A stretch of 64,000 nucleotides of DNA from the NCBI GenBank assembly GCA_000310025.1, contig FN649746.1:520989-584988 (forward strand), in the 5' to 3' direction. The number at the start of each line of letters is the position of its first letter. Positions within the stretch are counted from its first letter, which is position 1. The DNA is from Ectocarpus siliculosus (taxonomy: Eukaryota > Sar > Phaeophyceae > Ectocarpales > Ectocarpaceae). The translations under genes and the position numbers were made by a program. Shown one piece after another: positions 1-10,166 of the stretch. The notes beneath the pieces were generated by a model that saw nothing but the letters and a program-made list of their open reading frames with translations, searched no databases and had not been told where the DNA came from.

Positions 1-369
1 TCCGAAGGGGGCAGAGGCCGAAGAATGTTTTTTGTGTGATCGTCGTACCTACCATTCTTACAGTATCTCGACATTCGAAGAGACAGACAGCAGTTGAAAG
101 GGCGAGTGTCTGGCAGGGCCGAACTATGCTATCCTCATGGATGATGTCGCGTCCTATGCATAGGAAGTTCAGGCCGTCCAAAAATGGAATGACACCCAGC
201 CCTCGTGGGTGCAGTCAAAGCGGTTGTGATGCTGCTGCATTGATTGTGTACCTACGTGTCAACGAGAGTTTCGTGTCTGATGTGAGAGTTTCAAAAAAAT
301 GTACCACTGGTATGCATTCCTTCGATGCACTGCAAAGTCTCGAGCCACATCGTGTAGCAGCCGACATAC

Positions 370-589
370 CTCCAACACCTGCTCCCACCACCACCACATC
401 TTCAACAGCTCCAGCTCCTTCTCCCGGTGGTGGTGCACCTGTGACGACTTCTGATGACTGCGTCTGCTGAGCATGGCTGATGCCCGTGCCGAAACGCGAG
501 TAGCGGGGAAGCAGCTGGAAATCATGCCGCATCCGAGCAACCACGAGTGGCCGTTGCAGACCTGTCGATGCTCGAGTGATCGGCAACAT
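370..589 (-). CDS. First exon of an FAD/NAD(P)-binding oxidoreductase (partial, runs off left edge)
   Basis: The exon opens with ATG at 589 and stays open to a consensus donor (gtatgt) just below 370, phase 1. The N-terminal part (MLPITRASTGLQRPLVVARM...) is rich in Arg, Ser and Thr and poor in acidic residues, like an organelle presequence. After about 50 residues and a Gly/Pro linker comes VEDVVVVGAGVG, with the next Gly completed by the following exon. This is the beta1-Gly-rich loop (GxGxxG) of a Rossmann fold that opens FAD-dependent amine oxidases, phytoene desaturases and carotenoid isomerases. The rest of the gene should lie left of the window, because bases 1-369 show no convincing second exon. 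Which oxidoreductase it is cannot be told from this exon. The plus-strand ORF over bases 1-470 is taken as its antisense shadow. Confidence 0.6.
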
Positions 590-2956
590 GTCTCATGGGC
601 ACGCCTGCAACGCCTAAATTGAGCGCTTAGCGCCTCGCTCTGTCTGTTTCCAGGTCGCATGACGTCATGCTGCAGTCATGACTACTCGCGGGGGGTTCGC
701 AGATCGTACCCGCGGAACGTGCGAAATCTTGGCGCTTCCTCGAGCGCTTGCTACTCGTCACTCGTCACACGAGATTATTCGCTGGCACACGAACGTTTTT
801 CCGCTCTCTCTCGCGTTACTCCGCCACTCGCGCTGAGGTCTTGACCCTGACAGAACACAGAAAAGGCCTATTCTACCAAGAATATGATCTGCCGATGGAG
901 TACACGTGCGTGTTTCGTGGCCTCGTTCCTGAGCGTCACCATCTGTAGTTCTTTTCGCGTTCGTCACACCATCAGTGGCCCGATGTCGCCGGCCCGTTAC
1001 AGCAGCAGCAGCAGCAGCGGCGGCGGCGTGCCACTGATGAGATCTGCGATGGACGTCGAAAGAAGAGCTACCGTGATGGAGGCAGCGCGGGATAACAGCG
1101 AGGTGCGAATGGACACGTGTTGCCTCGTCGTTTGTACGTCCTTTCGGCGGCAGGTGGATTGTGGCATACTTCTATCGCAGTGTTCTGCGACACCTGATGT
1201 GGTACTTCAGATGACGTGTTCGGTGACAAGGGCGTGTCACATCCGCTGATGTACGTATCATGCGCGACCAACCGTTATATCTGTGGCGGGAGTTAAGGAA
1301 GGAGCTATAGCGCCATGTAATTGCGCGTCCGACGCAGTCTCATTGCCCAAATCCGATGGAGAATAGGGAGACAGACAGACACGACGATGTTAGTCGTGCT
1401 GCGCTGCAGTTTGCAATTCGGGAGATTCGAAAATCAGACAAAGGCCGTGATACCTGGCCCAGCGAGCTCTTCACACGACTACTACGTACCACCTGACGGT
1501 CTACCATGCTAGCTATGCTGCTGCTGTAGTGCGTGGGCGTCGTCGGTGCCCACGCGTCGGTGTCTAGCAACACGAAGGCAGCAGCACAGGTGTATCGGCC
1601 TGACACGCAGCAGCAGGTACCTCATGTCCCAAGACTGGGTGGACGACACGATCAAAAATATCCTGCGCGACGTGCCACGAATAACAATTTCCTTTCAGGA
1701 TCTTCCTTCCCAACCGACAAACCTGAGTGTTGCATTCATTGGTATTCTAGCCAAAGATCTGGGGTACTCCCAGAATATGTTTGCTGCTAGGTTGTAGCAA
1801 TCGCAGCTGATCGATAACGCAGGCAGCTACAATAGGCGATCTTGAATACAAAACGTCAGGCAGAGATCTAGGTACGCATATCTGCGCCAGTTGCTCGTTG
1901 GGCGTGACGGCAGTACCACTCGGTGCATAACTACGTAGACGCTACGCACATCATGCCGGAAGAGAGGCAGGGTTGAGCACGGTGTTGAAAACCGCGCTTT
2001 GAGGTACCGGAGTTGCACAGCTACAGCCCTGTGCCCCCTTCCCATCTCTACAACAACGTGTACATATTATAGATGTACAGGTACATGTACGCATATTTTT
2101 GTAACTACATTTTGTATGAGCGCCATGAGCGTTGTATGAGCGCCATCGGGATGCTTTTGAAAAATTCGATGCATGTGCACGATGTACGGGTGTTTACCGT
2201 CGTCGTCAGGTACAGCAGTATTAGGGAAAATATATACGAACACAGAAAGACAGGTACGTAAATAGCGAAGTACTTGTAAGGGAGATCCGGATCCCAGTCC
2301 CGCCCTCGCACTGTGAGTACCTCGAACCTACGGCAAGGAGCAGCGCATCTGCCCCCTTCCCTGCTGTCTTGGGTTCCTCCATAACATGTTCCTGGTAGGC
2401 TACAACGCACAACTTCACGAATCCTTCGTGCGAGCCCCAAAAGGACAGACACACCGATATTAGAGGGAAAGGAATAGTCTACATTCATCCCCAGCCGAAA
2501 CCGCAACGCAACACTGCCTGGTGTCTTGAAGTGGTGCATGTGTATTTCCGTGCTGTATCGTCAATTTATGTAGGCTACACCTGCAAATGGCGCAATCACT
2601 ATCACTGGTACCGGAGGGTAAAATTGTTTCCGAACCTCACCCCACGCTTTTATCTGTAAAGTTACGACTGGTTCCCCGCCGAGACGGCGAGAAACGCGAG
2701 CTTCAGGGGAGATGAGAAGTTCTGTTCATATTTTGTTACATAGGTAGCGTCCTTCTCATTGTGCATGCACGACATATCGATAACATGACGCATGCTCTGA
2801 ATCCCAATTGCTTCGTCTGTAGCGAAGGCGCGACGCAAAGGGGAATTGGGAGAGTTCCCGCTCCCTCGGCGTGTTCTGCTCTTGTTGGTTTTACCATCTG
2901 CGATTTTTTCCCTGGTGGGGGTAACACCACGGTCGACTGACCAGGACCACATCGGC
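590..2956. other. Intergenic region between divergent genes
   Basis: This holds the upstream region of the minus-strand oxidoreductase and of the plus-strand desaturase. The only protein-like stretch is on the plus strand at about 1624-1797 (MSQDWVDDTIKNILRDVPR..., ending TAG at 1795-1797). It is short and has no partner exon that I could find. CAG-type triplets occur at 1000-1020 and about 1580-1620. No promoter motif is distinctive enough to name. Confidence 0.4.
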
Positions 2957-3908
2957 ATGTTAGCGTTCCTCAGCCCATCTCATGTCGGCGAGCTGTATCT
3001 TCGTGATATACGCCGCACCCCAAACCAAACAGACACGCTCCCCGCTCCTTGTTTCGTCGCTCCTTTTTTTCGGAAGATTCTCTCGCTGCGTCAAACAGAC
3101 CCCAAGACAACGTTCCTCGAGGCGACAGCCGCCGCCTCCGCAGTAGCCGAGCAGCCGACGGTAGCAGCAGCAGCAGCAGCAGCAGCAGCGGCTATCGTTG
3201 ATGCGGACTTGCGCTCGTCTCCCGGTGCCGCTGCCGTGGTGGAGAAGCCGCTCTCTCGACGACAAGCGCGTCGCCCAGGGAAGGCGCCCGAAGTGGTGGT
3301 GGAAGGGGACCTTCTTGGAAACACTCCGAAGATGATCGCGCTCGTGTGGTCGTCTTTGGCCCTTAACGCCATTTACTTCTTGCAGGTGTGTCCCCCCCCT
3401 TCGCACGCTAGCTCGCGGTCCGCGCCCTGCGTGTGTGTATGGGCTGGTGGTGGTGACAAGTTCTGCAATTTTTGTTCAATTTTTTGTTGACAGCTCAGGT
3501 GTATGAAACGACGTGTGCCTGTTGTGTGCCGTAAACGGTAGACGTGCTTGTTGCCATGATCGGTCACACAATCTCCCTGGCAATATTGTGAGAACAACCT
3601 CCAAAGCGGCGGGTGCTCAAGTGCAGCTGTTACCTCGCTCTGTCCTGGTCCAAGCATCCTTGCCCTCATGCTGTACTGGATCCTCCCTCCTCGCCCCCCG
3701 CAACCCCCGTGTACAGGCTCTGTCCACCGTAACGTCGCCCCTCGAGGCGCTGTGGACGGCGGCTGGGGCGTTTGTGGGTTACACGATCGCAGATTTGGTG
3801 AGCGGGGTGTTCCACTGGTCGGTGGACAACTACGGGGACGGCAGCACACCGGTCTTCGGGGCGGTGATCGAGGCGTTTCAAGGCCACCACGGTGAGTTGA
3901 TCTGTCGG

Positions 3909-3939
<31 letters not shown>

Positions 3940-6211
3940 GCCGTCTTCACATTAATAACTGTTCCGGCCTCCGCTCAGTGTGGTGTTGGTAATTGGTTGT
4001 TGAGAGGGAGAAGAGCAGCTGCAGGAAACAAAATCCAATCTATCCAATCTAGTCAAGTAGAGGAGTCGGTGAGCGTGGGACACAGAGCGCGTGACCTATC
4101 GCGCGAGTGGGAAACAGAACAGAGGGGTGGACGTCATGATGATGCAGGTAGCTCTCATGCGGTTTCATACCCCCCTAAGTTAAAGCTCCGTCCGTGCTGG
4201 TGCCGCTTCCGTCCGATGCTCCTTTTGCGGGGACTTCGATAGAACGGAAACACTAGCAGCTGGCCCTGTGTCGATTTATTTCTGGAGTTTTTTGTTTGAA
4301 TGGGCCGTTGTAGATACACGAAACGTAGCAATAAGTTTGCATAGCACGGCGCAGGCCGCGGCGGTGATTTGAACGCGCGCAGAGGGAAAACAAGCGCCAG
4401 TGGTGCTGCGAAGTGCAGTCTGGAGCAATCAAGGACTGCGTTTATTTACCCTATCGAATCCCGGTAGCTTGCAAGAAGCACGGGGCACGGGCACAGGCAG
4501 GTGTTCCTCCATGCTGATCACGGGGAAACCATCGAAGATTCCCTGCGGGAACGCCGATGCTGCGAGAGAGCAATTTGACAGGAAATACCTCTCGACCCCG
4601 GAGTCGGCATGTTCAAATATTAACACGGCTTGTGCCCCCCCCTCCCGCTCGCCCCCCAAACGATGCACACACACGGTTTTGGAAACATTTTCTGTTTTCA
4701 GCGGCACTGAGACTTAAGTCTGTTCATCGATCAGCCGGTAAGCGCGGCCGATGCTAACGACAAGAACCCGCACGCTTTTGGCGCTCTTTTCTGCGTGTCC
4801 TGATGGCTCTGCCTCAGGTTCGCCGTGGACAATAACCTACCGACCGTTCGAGAACAACGTGCACAAGATCGCCTACGCCGTGCTGCCTCTGCTGGCGCTA
4901 CTTCGCCTGGTCAACCCGGGGCCAGCGGGCGTCGCCCTCGGGGTCGCCTTTCTCGTCGGATCGCTCATGTCCAACGTGAGTCGAGAAGGGCAAGGGTTTC
5001 ACGAGAGCAGTCGGCGGATACGAAAGCATACCTCTGTTCCTGGTTAAGTGTGGACTTGATCGGGGTAGGTTCCTGTTTTATTGTGGACTTCCGCCTTGGT
5101 ACCATTCGGGGCAGAAGTCTAGCAACAAGCCGCCTGCATGGTGTTTCTCCTACCCTAGGGGTTAGCCGTGCGTGCAGCACAAACCTCTCGAAGCCGTGGC
5201 GCTGATCCTTGCCTCCCTTTTTCGTCGGTGTTTGTTGTTTTGGCTGATTTTTCTTTTCTTTTTGGACAGGAGTTTCATCGTTTCGCGCACATGACGTCTC
5301 CGCCCCCGATTGTGAGGGCCCTCCAAAAATTCGGTGTAACCGTCAGCCGTAAGGAGCACGGACGACACCACTCGAGCCCCTTCGAGGAAAAATACTGCAT
5401 CGTTACCGGGGTATGCAACGGGCCGCTCGACCACTTCAGAGTGTGAGTTTCGTAGGTTCCTGTTTCGCAGATTCCTGTTTCCTATGTACGCCATCTGTTG
5501 GCCGTACCCTTCATAGTCGGTCTTTTTGGCAGTCAGGTATGAGTAGGCGTTCCTCAGCATTAGAAAAAAGTACCACATGGACGTATGCCCACGTTGGTAA
5601 ATCGGAACAAATAGACTTGGCCTGGGCAGAGCGGGGTCTGTACAATATGCAGCCAGGCCTGCCGTAACTGTTTTTGCTATTGCTGCTGCTCAATGCTTCT
5701 GCCGTGCCATACGTTTTTCCGTGTGAGCTCAATGCTATCAGCGACCACGTAGAATATCGGTCCTACCTCAGTTGTGCATCAAAATGCAGCCAATGCTTGT
5801 TGTCCTCCTGTCACCCCCCCCTCCCCTACCGCTATCCCACACTCTCAAGTGTGCGAAACGAAAAACATCCACCCCAACAACACCACCAAAGTTCCCAAAA
5901 GAGAAAAACATAGGAGGTGGGTTAAGCAGGGAAAGCAATGTGCTCGACTGAGACGAGACACTTGGTTAACGGCTTCTACACAAATATGACGGCAAGCAAA
6001 GCATGATCCCCCCCCCCCCTTCCTTTCACACCCCCTCATGCCTTTCCAACCACCTATCAGTTTCCGGTTCATGGAGAGGGTGGTGTACGAGCTGAACGGT
6101 GTGGAGCCTATCGCGTGGAAGCTTGATCCCTCCGTTAAGGAGGTTGCATTAGCCACGGGATGGCTTCCCTTTTCTAGTGCTGTGGCTGGCGCCGAGGACG
6201 CTGCTTCGTAG
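2957..6211 (+). CDS. FAD4: FAD4/TMEM189-type lipid desaturase (plasmanylethanolamine desaturase / palmitate delta-3-trans desaturase family)
   Basis: Five exons join in consistent phase: 2957-3385, 3717-3891, 4818-4975, 5270-5442 and 6061-6211 (TAG), giving 361 aa. The family signature is complete. GVFHWSVDNYGD lies near residue 176 and AFQGHH at 200-201. SPWTITYRPFENNVHK follows, then EFHRFAHM at about 255-262 and EHGRHHSSPFEEKYCI at 283-298; these His clusters bind the di-iron centre. Hydrophobic segments lie before the first cluster and in exon 3. Known members desaturate plastid phosphatidylglycerol palmitate (FAD4) or make plasmalogens (TMEM189); sequence alone does not choose. The first exon carries an Ala10 run from a GCA repeat. 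Start: ATG 2957 is the first in-frame ATG, but the frame is open back to 2801 and encodes a hydrophobic, signal-like stretch (RRVLLLLVLPSAIFSL). An upstream exon spliced near 2820 could therefore add a plastid or ER targeting peptide. Confidence 0.9.
3163..3190 (+). repeat. (GCA)n microsatellite coding poly-Ala
   Basis: About nine AGC/GCA triplets inside exon 1 of the FAD4-type gene, translated as a run of ten alanines. Confidence 0.9.
3909..3941 (+). repeat. (TTG)n microsatellite in intron
   Basis: About eleven TTG/GTT triplets a few bases after the exon 2 donor of the FAD4-type gene, so it is intronic. Confidence 0.9.
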
Positions 6212-7129
6212 GAGCCCACCCCTTTGTTGGTGGTGACCATCTGCACTTCGCCAACGATGGATAGCCGGACTGCGAGCCCAGAAAGCCGCCCACTGGCATG
6301 TTTTGGGTTTTATTTGTTCGGCGTGATTTTGCTGTTTGTGGTGCGGTAGGGAGTGAGTGGATGTAGGCGACAGCTTATCTCTGTGTAGCCCCGCCCTTTG
6401 TCTGGGTCGCCTACTATTTAGAACACGAGCTACGAAATATAGGGTGACGAAAACTGCTTTAACGGAGGGGCGTGGCGTATCCGTTTTACCAAAGAAAAGT
6501 GAGAATCCATTCCAGAAAAAAACGGCGACACACGACTGCTGTCCAGCCTACGGGGTTCTAGTTGAAGGAAAACCCCGTTGCGACAGGTCGGTCGCACCCA
6601 TCACGTTTTAGTCGTGGAGTAAAGACTTCAAAACATGAACGCCTGTTGTGCGCGTTTGGATGTTGTATAGGAAGAGGACCGCTTCGTGCCTTAGTGTAAA
6701 AAGAGCGAGCAGGAGAGGCGGCCTTGTGTGTGTCAAGGCCGCGGTAGCAGGTGCCGTGGTTTAGATCGCAACGGCACATGAAGGAGAACGTCTCACAAGC
6801 CGTAGCCAAGAGTGATTGATTGTCGTTCAATGCATACCCAAGGAGCAGGAGGATTGGTACACGCTCCGCGTGTACGAAGCAGTGCACGGAGCTACGGTCG
6901 GGTGTTGTGCACGCGGAATATATTGTCGAGGTGGTCGGGGTTATAGCGCCGTCATTGTTCTCGTTTTGTGTGTAACCAGTGCGGGTGGCGCACTCTGTTG
7001 TAGACGGTCTCTTTCCGTGCCAGCCATTCATAGAGTGGCTTGAGAATAGCCAGTGTGCTGGCTCCGTACTCCACTTTTCCCCCTTTTCTGCGGATGTGGA
7101 AAACGCGGGAGGAACATCGGAATGTAGGC
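6212..7129. other. Downstream region of the desaturase, no gene seen
   Basis: This should contain the 3' UTR of the FAD4-type gene. The six frames show only short ORFs without recognisable motifs or matched splice sites. Confidence 0.4.
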
Positions 7130-8875
7130 TTAAGGATTCGTTCCTACAGCAGGTTTTACTTCGATGTCGTGGTTGGAAATGCGTCTAGCTGCTGTCTCAC
7201 GATTGGGGAGATGCAGTGACGGTTTCGTTTCGATGGCAAGGGGGGCGGGGAAGAGGTTGATGCGAAGCAGTACGTTGGGGTGAAGGATGTACATCTGCTT
7301 CGTAGACACGAGATCCAAGTATGCAGGGGTGGTGTGCATGCACCCGAGATACAAGGCGCGGTGATTAGGGAAACTGCAACATCCCGTGAATAAATTATTT
7401 TTGTACGTAGAGTTACATACCTTTCGTTCGTGCGGAAAGTTCCGGGGGTATTCACGCAGTAGTTTGTGTTTCTTGCGGGTCGGCCTCGTCGCCGATGAGT
7501 TTGTTTTGTGTGGGGTACGTGGCACCTCCAAACATGTTTTTGTTCGTAATTGTGAAGACGCAGCAGGTCGGTCCGGTGGGCTAGGTATTTTGGCGACGAG
7601 CGTTCGTGCGCACTTCGTTGCTATAGTGAATTTTTGAGGGAGCGAAGCTGACCTTTTTTCGCGAACAAAACTTTCAGCAAGCACCACAGAGGATTTCTTC
7701 TGTGACGCCGGCTTTCCAAGGTACAGAGGCAAGCCGGGGTAGAATTTGTTGGAGCGACTGCGACAGATCAATCGAAGAAAAACAGCACACACACGCGACT
7801 GGTCATAACGTTTTCTACACAAGATAACACCCCCAAATAGATATGCCACCCTTCCCGGCGCAAATACCGGTCCCCGGTGATGCAGTGCCGGCCCGCTTGT
7901 AAGAAACACCTGTTTTTGGGCGAGGTCCAATGCCTTCTTGGTGCCGCAGCGATGTGAGCTGTGTGTCTGCTGCTTTCGAAGAGCTGCTGTAGAAGCTTAA
8001 ATACTCCTTGCGGCGCTCCCTCCGCCACCAGACTACAGCTCCGGCTTCCGCCTGCCGACTTGGTCACCAGCGTTGAGAGCCGCTCCCACGTTCAACATCT
8101 GATCCATCCTCTGTCCAGGGGCCTCGACCTCGATCTTTATTAATTTTTCATTAATATTGACGGATTTAGAAATAAAAACGAGACCAGGGTTGTTTTCTGC
8201 TGTCTTGGAGTCGCGGCTGACGACAGAAGAAGTTCGCTTGTTTTCCCTGAAGTAGACAGAATACGGGACATTGGACATTGGATTAATAGGCCAGGACGGT
8301 TTTCGACGTATTGTCGCGCTGGTCGTGCTGATGTTCCTTTGCGCCATCCTGCAGGCTTGAGGACATGGGAGAAACCTTGTCGTATTCAAAATAACCCATG
8401 AACTCCCACGGTCGCTCTCAGTTGTATAAACTATTTCGATGTGTCGTAGATGACATCGAAGAAGCGTTCGACCCGTGGTTAGCAAGCTCAGCCAGTTCTG
8501 TGCTGCATGGTGTTCATGCAAGGCGTTAAGGAAACACAGAAGAGCAGCAACAATCGTCATTCGTGTTGGGATTACTGTCAAGTTCCATGGAACCCGGAAA
8601 GACAGTAACGCTATTGTATCGTTCACAGCCGTGGGGACACGAAGTTCAACCCGGCGGGTTGCAGATGGCACAGCCCACACTCCCCACGGGCGGCAGCAAT
8701 GTTGCTGTCGTAAACACACAATCTCCAAGACTAGGTGCGAATGAGGCGGCCTCTCGTGAAGGCGGCTACCCGAAACCAAATGGTGCTGGAGCTTGCATGA
8801 CGCACGATTGCTTGTCGTTGCCGCCCGGAAACCAGCCTGGATCTTGAGGTGGTGGTGTTGGCCACGATGATGCAA
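7130..8875 (-). other. Unusually open minus-strand reading frame, product unknown
   Basis: One minus-strand frame runs from 8875 to 7130 with only two internal stops: TAG at 8035-8033 and TAA about 40 bases further on. It gives an upstream block of 280 codons and a downstream block of at least 266. The best-looking part is 8246-8033, encoding ENKRTSSVVSRDSKTAENN, a short Ile/Lys-rich stretch, and MDQMLNVGAALNAGDQVG before the stop. A splice acceptor (tacttcag) precedes it, so it may be a real terminal exon. The remainder is rich in Cys, His, Trp and Arg and does not look like a folded protein. No domain is recognised. It could be a young or decayed gene, or chance. Confidence 0.25.
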
Positions 8876-9459
8876 GCGTCGGTTCGAGGTGCGGGCACGG
8901 TGGGTCTGGGTTTTCGAGCGTGCATTCCCTTTGGGTCAGCTCTGACGTGCTCGTGTGAAACCGCTCATTATCGGCAGCGAATTATGAGCGTCGCCAAGGA
9001 GTACGAGGATTGCCAAGCTATTTCACGCATGCATTTTCTTGGGAATGTCAACACGCGCGTACGATTCTGCGACAGCCTGTGCCGCACGGTGACCGATGGA
9101 ACTGGAGACGGTGTTCAGAGTCACTCATCGGAAGGCGGCACCAAGGCGAAACGAGTCCTCGCGATTGCATGTCGCAAGGCACGCGTCGTTTTCCCATGGT
9201 CTGTGATTCGCGTTGTGCCAATGCTGAGCGGACTCCAACCGCTACCACAGAAGTGCTGACAGGAACACCGTAATCGGAGGCCGCTCCGACTACGCCGTCG
9301 TCGGACAAGGAACGAAACGCTCGCCCCCCTTGTCAGGGGGGGTCAGTCATGTGTCTTACGTGACCACTTCGAGCGACAGCGACACAGCATCCACCTCACA
9401 TGGTCACGCTGCAGGTCGAGTAGAGGACTCAGGGCCACAGACAACTCCGTTGACTGTAT

Positions 9460-9930
9460 TCCTCGTTATCCTCCTCGTACCGACACCTGAGGAGTATTGC
9501 ACGCCTGGAATGTTATTCTGGCAAGCCCCGTCGTTTTTCTCGCGAGGGACGCGTGACGTGCGTATCATGGACGACGTTGAATACTTTAGGCCGCGAAAAA
9601 CGTTGGCGGCTCGGGTGCCACAAAGCTCGTCGCTTTGGCCCGGAAAAACGTATCGATTTGGTCGCTGTGTCAAAGGGGTCGGCGAAGCAGTTTGGGAGCG
9701 CGAGCGTGAAGGCGTGCTATGTACTACATATTTGATAAAATAGCACCACCAGCGACGACAGTATCTCTTGAGCGCTGGTGACAAGATGCTCGTTGAAAGT
9801 CGCCCTTACGATTACATCTGTGGTATTGGACATCGCGCAGATGATTCTGCTGCGCTTCAGCCAGCGCCATGGTGATACTCCAACCTCCTCGGCAAGTCCA
9901 TGCAGATTTTAGAGGCCTCCTTTGCGATCA
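9460..9930 (+). pseudogene. NADAR (YbiA-like / DUF1768) domain pseudogene
   Basis: A single plus-strand frame carries the C-terminal landmarks of the NADAR family in order. GEAVWERERE corresponds to the family's DEAVW segment, YLLSAGDKMLVESRPYD to its LLSTGDK-LVEASPYD segment, ICGIGHRADDSAALQPAPW to WGIGL-A-DPR-NPANW, and YSNLLGKSMQILE to GxNLLGKALMEVR. The frame is broken by TAG at 9741-9743 and TGA at 9873-9875, and the usual Trp of the WGIG motif is Cys. The N-terminal half is weak: TPEEYC may be the TxEHY helix, and the SNF motif is not seen. NADAR proteins are N-glycosidases acting on ADP-ribose-type nucleotides. I infer an inactive relic; the breaks are not obviously introns. What else: a gene with very short introns, which I consider unlikely. 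Confidence 0.6.
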
Positions 9931-10166
9931 CGCGCCGCGGCCGATACTACCACCGACGTTGCGACCGACGTATGCATACACCCACGATAAATCCATGAGG
10001 TTGCCCCGAAACTCATTATTAGGGTATTTGGACGGCTGCTGCCACAAAGGTCGCACCATCGTCAGGTTACCTCATCAACCTCGGTGCACATTCCCCAAGA
10101 CCACAACGCGGAGGTCCGCGTCGCTACGTCCCCTGTGGAATCAACCCCGCAATGCCGAACATGGTA

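Noticed and set aside
36-470. Plus-strand open frame with a Thr/Pro/Ala-rich tail
   Set aside because: It lies antisense to the exon with the GAGVG Rossmann motif and a presequence; the low-complexity tail is the complement of that exon's Gly/Pro linker.
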